Assembly (NCBI GenBank): GCA_963844865.1
Contig: CAWJPY010000022.1
Location: forward strand, 1 to 7,338
Direction of reading: 5' to 3'
Length of the DNA: 7,338 nt
Source: CAWJPY01 sp963844865
GTDB taxonomy: Bacteria; Acidobacteriota; Thermoanaerobaculia; Thermoanaerobaculales; Sulfomarinibacteraceae
Below, in pieces: positions 1 to 6,200 of this stretch. The first letter of the stretch is position 1. Each line of letters begins with the position of its first letter. Below the pieces are notes generated by a model that saw nothing but the letters and a program-made list of their open reading frames with translations, was not told where the DNA came from and made no database searches. Position numbers and translations under genes: made by a program.

Positions 1-276
1 GTGTCCTCCGGGAATCCCTACTCTCTCAGGCTCCAGCCACGTGCCCAGACCTCCTGGTATCGATTGACACATCCCGCCCATATCATATCCGCAACAGCGA
101 AGGCGAGATTAAGCCCCCGCACACAGAGCGGTCATCCGTAAGTGCGCCCACAATTCTCTCGTTCACGCGCAACACCATACTGCAACCAAATTGTTGGACT
201 CGTATCACTCATGGAACCCGTCTCATGAGGTCTTGAATCCTCACTCGCTGCCCAACGAATGCAAGAAAAACGTACT
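1..276. other. Region 3' of the toxin gene: no convincing gene
   Basis: No ORF that I would call a gene was found on either strand. On the minus strand, where an immunity gene would be expected, three fragments are visible. A GTG at 280..278, overlapping the toxin TGA as GTGA, opens 23 codons beginning MKYVFLAFVG and stops at 211..209. A GTG at 208..206 in the same register opens 41 codons and stops at 85..83. An ATG at 72..70 opens at least 24 codons (MCQSIPGGLGTWLEPERVG) and leaves the window. None has a good ribosome binding site; the AGGAGG at 55..50 leads only to a 4-codon GTG frame. On the plus strand, a frame open from base 1 ends at a TAA at 139..141, with no recognisable product. No hairpin followed by a T-run, and no RNA gene, was seen. 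Confidence 0.5.
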
Positions 277-3200
277 TCACTGTGGCGAGACGACAACCAT
301 TTGATCGGAATGCTCTTCGATTCCGTCGCCGAGTTTGCCTTCTTCCAGGTCCAATACAAAGCGCGACTGCTCTTCCGCTCTGGCATCGAAGACGTACCTC
401 CAATATGGGTCAACAATCAATATATCATAGTCAAGATAGACCAAGAAATCCTCAGCTATGATCTTCTTCCACATTTGCACTCTGGAAGCAAGGTCACCAA
501 TGAATGCGAAGCCCTGTCGAAGACGCCAACCGATCATAGGCCACGAACGAAACGGTGCGTAACCCCGGTTGCTGGCGAATGTCGTTAGCGTTCCGTAGAG
601 AGCTTGTGCAGCATCCATGGCCTTCCTTGGGTTAAGGAACGGCAAGTCAGGATAGTGTCCGGCATCCGCATGTCCAATCAGGAATGGTCCGCCGATTCTA
701 CGATTTCTGAGGTCATACGCTGCAGTATATCCCTCATGGGAGTACGTGTCAGCGAGAGAATGCAGGGCAATTCCTAGAGAAATCAGGCTGGAGGTGCCAA
801 GAGATCGACGTGTATTGAGGACGGCAATTAGGTTCCCCGGGGTGACGACCTCCCCAGATGCCGCCAAGAAGTGAAATCCGTAGAGAGGTTGGCGGTTGAA
901 CGCGAGGCGTCCGAAATTTGCCGGGGATGTAAACGGATTGTCATCAACATATTGAGATGCCCACGCCAATTGACAAGCATCATCATGAGGAAATCCAGCG
1001 GATCTTGCGAGATAATATCCCGCATAGAAGTGAAAGTCCTTTTCATACAGTCCGGATGGATCACCATGATTCGGCGAATTCCAGCGAAAAACTGCGAAGG
1101 GACTCTGACTACTGACATAGCCCAGAGGGTCTCGCGACAGGAAGGACCCTGCTGACGAGATTGACCACCTCGCCCTGAGATAGTGCAGTCCGAGGTCGGT
1201 GTGCCACGTGCGGCCCTGGAAGAGGCTGGTCAGGCCGTACCGGCTTTCAGCGAGAGATCGGGTGGCTGATGGTTCGGAGTAGGTCAAGAGTGCCTCGGGG
1301 AGCTCGCTCGCCAGATGCGTGAAGGAGATAGGGAGCGGGGTGGTGGACACAGCAGTGGCGGTGGATGAGAGATCCGTGAGCCGGGCCGCCGTGACCTGGT
1401 ACTCACCGCCGATCAGCCAGTCGGCCGCCCTCGTGGGGGTCCACTTGAGAAGCTGGGAGGAGATGCGGGAGGTGGAGCCGGCTACCGGTGCGCCGCCGCG
1501 CTCGACGGTGATCGCATCCTCCAGGGCGACCCCGGATGCCGGGACCACCGGTTCGTCGAGGAGCACGTAGAGGCCATCTGCGGAGTCGAGGACGGCGAGG
1601 ATCTGCGGCGCCACGTCATCCTGCAGCACCTGGTACGCGGCGAGGTCCGTGATAGTGAAGCTGACATCTAACGGCCACATGGCGTTGCCGGCGCGGTCCT
1701 CGAGGCCCTCGATATGGAGGGTGTAGGTGATGCCCGACTCGATGGCGGCGCCGGAAAGGGTCGCGCCACGGAGGTGGGGGGTCAGGGCAAGGTCCAGGAT
1801 GATCGGCTCGCCGCCTTCGGGCGTCAGCGTGGCCACAGCATCGGCGACGCTTGCCTCGTCGATCCACTCCGAAAGGCCCATCTCGAAGACCTGGGCATCG
1901 ACCGTGTCACCCGTCGGCCTGGCGCCGGCGCCGGTCCACGCCACGCGGGTGACGGTGGGCCAGGTGTCGTCGGGGCCGAAGAAGTGAGGGGTGCCGTCGG
2001 TGTCGTAGGTGATGCGCTCGACGATGCGCCCTGCCTGGTTCGTCAGGAGCTGGACACTGCCCAGGAGGTCGGTGACCGGGTACAGGGTGGTGTCGAAGGC
2101 GCCGTCGTGGTCGGTATCCACCTCCTCGGCCACCAGGTCGTCGATCCAGCGGCCCCAGTGCTTTCTGCGGTCGAGCTGCCAGGAGGGGCCGCCCGCCTCC
2201 TGGACGTACTCGGCGACCACCTGGTCGCCATCGTGGAGGTAGACGTGGGCGGCGTCGCCGGCGGGGGTGTGCACCACCTTGGCCACCAGGCGGCCGAGGG
2301 GGTCCACCACCAGGCGGGTGTCGACCTCGCCCTGCTCCACCTCGACGAGGCGGTCGCGCCAGTCGTGGGTGTAGGTGGCCTCGGGGATGAGGTCGGTCCC
2401 CACCTTGAGGTGGCTCTGCCTGAGGTTGCCGTTCACATCCCAATCATAGTGGTGGGTGGAGGTATCCACGACCTGGTGGAGGGCGTTGTGGGTGGGGTCC
2501 ATCACCTCCTGGCGGCCTTCCAGGACCCGCCGGCGTTCTGCGAGCTCGTCGACAGTGTTGACGGTCCACCACTCCTGGAGGCTGTTCAGGGTTGGATCCG
2601 GCACCATTTCCGCAAGATCTTGGGGTATCGCCGCCACCGCCGGGATGCCGTCACGGCTGTTGCTCTCCAGGTGCCCCGCCCCGTCGTAGTGGAAGCGCTC
2701 AACGATGCGGTCGAGGTCCGAGCGGCTCTTGGCCCGGCGCAGGCTGGCCTCGGTCCAGGAAAGGCCGAGGTGATGGATCGGGTCCGAGATCACCCCGCCG
2801 ATGTCCGGCACCCCGGTCAGCACCTCCGTGGGCCTCCCGGCGGTGTCGTAGGCGAGGGTGGTGGCGAGGCCGTTGCCGCGCTCCGAGCCCACCCACCGGG
2901 CGCCGGCGTAGGTCGCGCGCCATAGGGCCTCCCCTCCCCTGCTCAGCCCCACCAGCCGGTCGCCGCGGTCATACGCGCGGACGAGGTCCGGCAGGCCGTC
3001 GGGCATCCCCAGCCGCTCGGGGCGGTTGGCGAGGTCGAAGGTGCGGGTCAGGGTCTTGGTGCCCAGCCCCGGCGCCGGCCCCGGCAGGGCCAGGCTCTCC
3101 GAGAGCTGATTACCGACCGAGTCCCAGGTGAAGCCGAGCGACGCGTCGGCATCCGAGGCGCTCAGCAGCCGCCCCAGCGGGTCGTAGCCGTAGCTCACGG

Positions 3201-6200
3201 TCCCGCCCGGCTGCACCCCGCCCGTTACCTCGGCGCTCTCGAGCCGCCCCGCCTGATCGTAGGTGAAGCTGACCAGGCTGCCGTCGGCGCGCGTGATGGT
3301 TTCGAGCTCCCCATCGGGCAGGTAGGTGAAGTCGCGGTGCGAGTCGTCAGGGTAGGTGATGCGCTCGAGCCGCCCGTGCTCGTCGTAGGCGTAGGTGGTG
3401 CGGTTTTGATCGGTGTCCTCGTAGGTGGTGAGGTTGCCGCGCTCGTCGTAGACCCTGGTGATCACCGCGCCGTCGGGGCGGGTGGTGGTGACGGTGCGCC
3501 CCATGTCCCCGTAACCCCACAGGGTCACCCGATCCACGTGCTCCTCGCCGGAGGGCCCTGGCTCCGAGTCGGGGGCGGTCTCGCTGCGCCGCCTGCCCAG
3601 CTCGTCGTACAGGGTGCTCGTGGTGAGGTCCCCCGGCTCGGTGACGGTGGCCACCCGGCCCTGATCGTCGTAGGTGGTCTGAGTGGTGAGCGACCAGGCA
3701 CCCTCGTCCCCATCGTAGGAGACGGTGCGGGTGTGCACCTTGCCATCCGGGTAGTAGGCGGTCGCCACCTCGGTGCCGTCGGGCAGGGAGCGCAGCACCT
3801 CGCGGCCGGCGTCGTCGTAGTCGAAGGTGGTCAGCTTGTCGGGGGCCGAGGAGATGGACCTCACCAGCCCGTTCTTGGCGCCGTCGCCGGGCCCGTAGTA
3901 GGTGGTCTCGGTGGTGAGCGGGGCGGTCTCGGGGCTCTCCGGGTCCTGCGGCGCCTCGAAGCGGTGCACGGTGTGCGAGGTCTGCCGGCCCGCCGCGTCG
4001 TAGCCCATCTCCTCCCAGGACCAGAGCTCGCCGCCGAAGATCAGCCTGCGCTCCCTGAGCTGGCCGTCCGGGGCGAGCACCAGGGTCTCCCGCACCCCGG
4101 CAGGGTCGATCCTCCCGACATGGCGGCCGAGGGTGTCGTAGACGTTGGTCCAGGTCTTGCCGCCCGGGGTGGTGGTGGTGGAGAGCCTCCCAGCCGCGTC
4201 GTAGGCGTAGGTGGTGGCTGGCAGCGCCCCCTCCTGGCGGGTCAGTGTGCGGCCGGCGCTGTCGTAGGCGTAGGAGGTCGTGAGGTCCGCCGTGGTGCTG
4301 GTGGCAAGCGACCCCGAGCCGAAGTAGGTCATGGAGGTCGTCTCGCTCAGCTCACCGGCCGAGCGGGTGATGCCGGAGATCATCCCGGCCGAGGTGTAGG
4401 TGGGCACGGTGGTGGACAGAGAGGGCGCCCCCTCGCCGGGGCCGCTGCTTTGGATGCGGGCGATGCGGCCGCTCGCGTCGTAAGTGGTGCGGGTCACGGA
4501 GGGGCCGCTGCTCGTCTCGAGCGTCCAGCCGAGGACGTTGACGTCGGAGGTGGTGGTGCGCGAGGGCAGGGACGGGTCGCTGGAAGTCATCCTCGTGGAG
4601 ATGACCGCGCTCTGCGCGTTGCGGACGACGTCGGAGGTGGAGGTCCCGGCCGCGGTGGTGGCGACGGTGCGGCTCGGCTCGCCCGAGCCCTGGACCGCGT
4701 CGTCGTAGCTCATCGTCGACACCGCGCCGGTGGAGGAGGTCTGGGTCACCACCCGGCCGAGGGCGTCGAATGTCCTCCTGGTGACGGTGCCGTCCGGGCC
4801 GGTTACGGAGATCGGGTTGCCGAGGGAGTCGCGACCGATCACGGTGCTCAGCACGCCCGTCGGGCCGGGACGCCGGATCTCGCGCACCAGGCTGCTGCCG
4901 GGGAGGTACTCATACCGGGTCGCCAATGAGGACACCGAGGCCGGCTCGCCGACGGCCCCGGCGGTGGTGGTGACGAGGGTCGGCGAGAAGCTGTACCGGC
5001 GCTCTCCGGACAGGTACTCGGTGGTGGTGGTAATGCCGCCTGAGTCCACGGTCTCGAGCACCCGCCCGTCGCGGTCGAGCAGGGTGCTGGACTCTGAGGC
5101 CTCGCTCCCCTCCCCCACGACCACCCGCTGCCGCCAGCCGGTGCCCTCGTCGGTGAGCGCGACATGGGTGCGGATGGGCGAGCTCGATCCCTCCTGGATC
5201 TGCCAGTGCGAGTCGTCGATCCTGGAGACGGTGGTGACGAGGGCGTCGGCGCCCGCGCCCCGCCGCAGCCCCTGGGCCTGCCGGCCGTCCCAGGTGACGT
5301 GCACGACGACGTTGCCGCCGGCATCTGTGACCTCGGCGAGCTGGGCGCCGTGGTCGAGCTGCCCGGGGATGGCGGCGGTGACGCTGGCAAGCTCGGGCTG
5401 GTAGCTCTCGGTCACGGTGGCTGTGCCGCCGGAGGAGGAGGTACGCACCCCCCCGATGGAGGCCGAGGTCAGACGGCCGTTGTCGTCGTAGCCGTAGCGG
5501 TAGGTGCGGCCGGTTGAGTCCTGGGCCGCCTCCACCAGCCCCTGCTCGCCGTAGGTGAAGCTGATGGTCCGCGGCACGGTGTCCTCTGAGTGGCTGGCGT
5601 TCGCCTGGGAGAGCTGGGCCAGTGTGCCGTTCGCGAACCAGTGGTAGCGCAGCTCGGAGCCCGAGCGCTCGTCCGTGCGCAGGCGGTCGCGCACCAGCTC
5701 CGGGTAGCCGCCGCCGTCGAAGGTGGTGTACCCGTCGTCAGGACGCTTGAGCAGCCAGCCGCCCGAGCGCAGCTTCTTCAGCTCGCCCGGGTAGCCGTAA
5801 GCGGTGAGGGTGGCGCCGTCGGAGCCGGGATGCACGCCGGGCTGGTTGCCGAAGACGTAGCGCTCGCCCGAGCCGGTGTGAAGCTCGACGGTGCCGTCCG
5901 GCGCCTCCCGCAACCTCCCCACCCCCGCCATGCCCCAGCCCCAGCCGAAGGCGCCGAAGACGATGCCGCCGGAGGTGTAGGTCCGGCCCAGGGACACGTC
6001 GAGTCCCGGCGCGGGCAGCTCGAGGTCCGAGCGGGCCAGCGTCAGCGCCCCGGAGGAGAGCTCCACCTCGGGCGCCGCGGCGGTCCGCACCTCGATCCCC
6101 TGCCCGGCGGTCACCGGAGGCGAGCGCATCCACGAGACGGAGGTGGCCTCGCCGGTGGGGGCCTGGTTGGTGTCGACGAGCCTCTTGAGCCAGCCGGAGC

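Noticed and set aside
38..55. AGGAGG followed 9 bases later by GTG on the minus strand, as a gene start
   Set aside because: The GTG frame stops after four codons; the good Shine-Dalgarno match leads to no usable frame.
1..141. Plus-strand frame open from the left edge to a TAA
   Set aside because: The 46 codons show no recognisable motif, and open stretches of this length occur by chance. A convergent gene's 3' end cannot be excluded but is not supported.
225..242. Inverted repeat TGAGG-(8)-CCTCA behind the gene, considered as a terminator
   Set aside because: The stem is only 5 bp, with a mismatch next to it and no T-run on either strand.
132..416. Minus-strand 94-codon frame running past the toxin stop
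   Set aside because: Most of it overlaps the toxin's C-terminus in a different register, and no ribosome binding site or family resemblance is seen. It was considered as an immunity gene, but its sequence looks random.
1714..2925. Plus-strand open frame of 403 codons
   Set aside because: It is an antisense shadow of the RHS core, with low-complexity VGG/VHH-type composition and no recognisable family.
3337..4929. Plus-strand open frame of 530 codons opposite the YD-repeat array
   Set aside because: It is antisense to a well-supported gene, has a Gly/Val/Arg/Ala-rich composition typical of the complement of high-GC coding sequence, and shows no domain.
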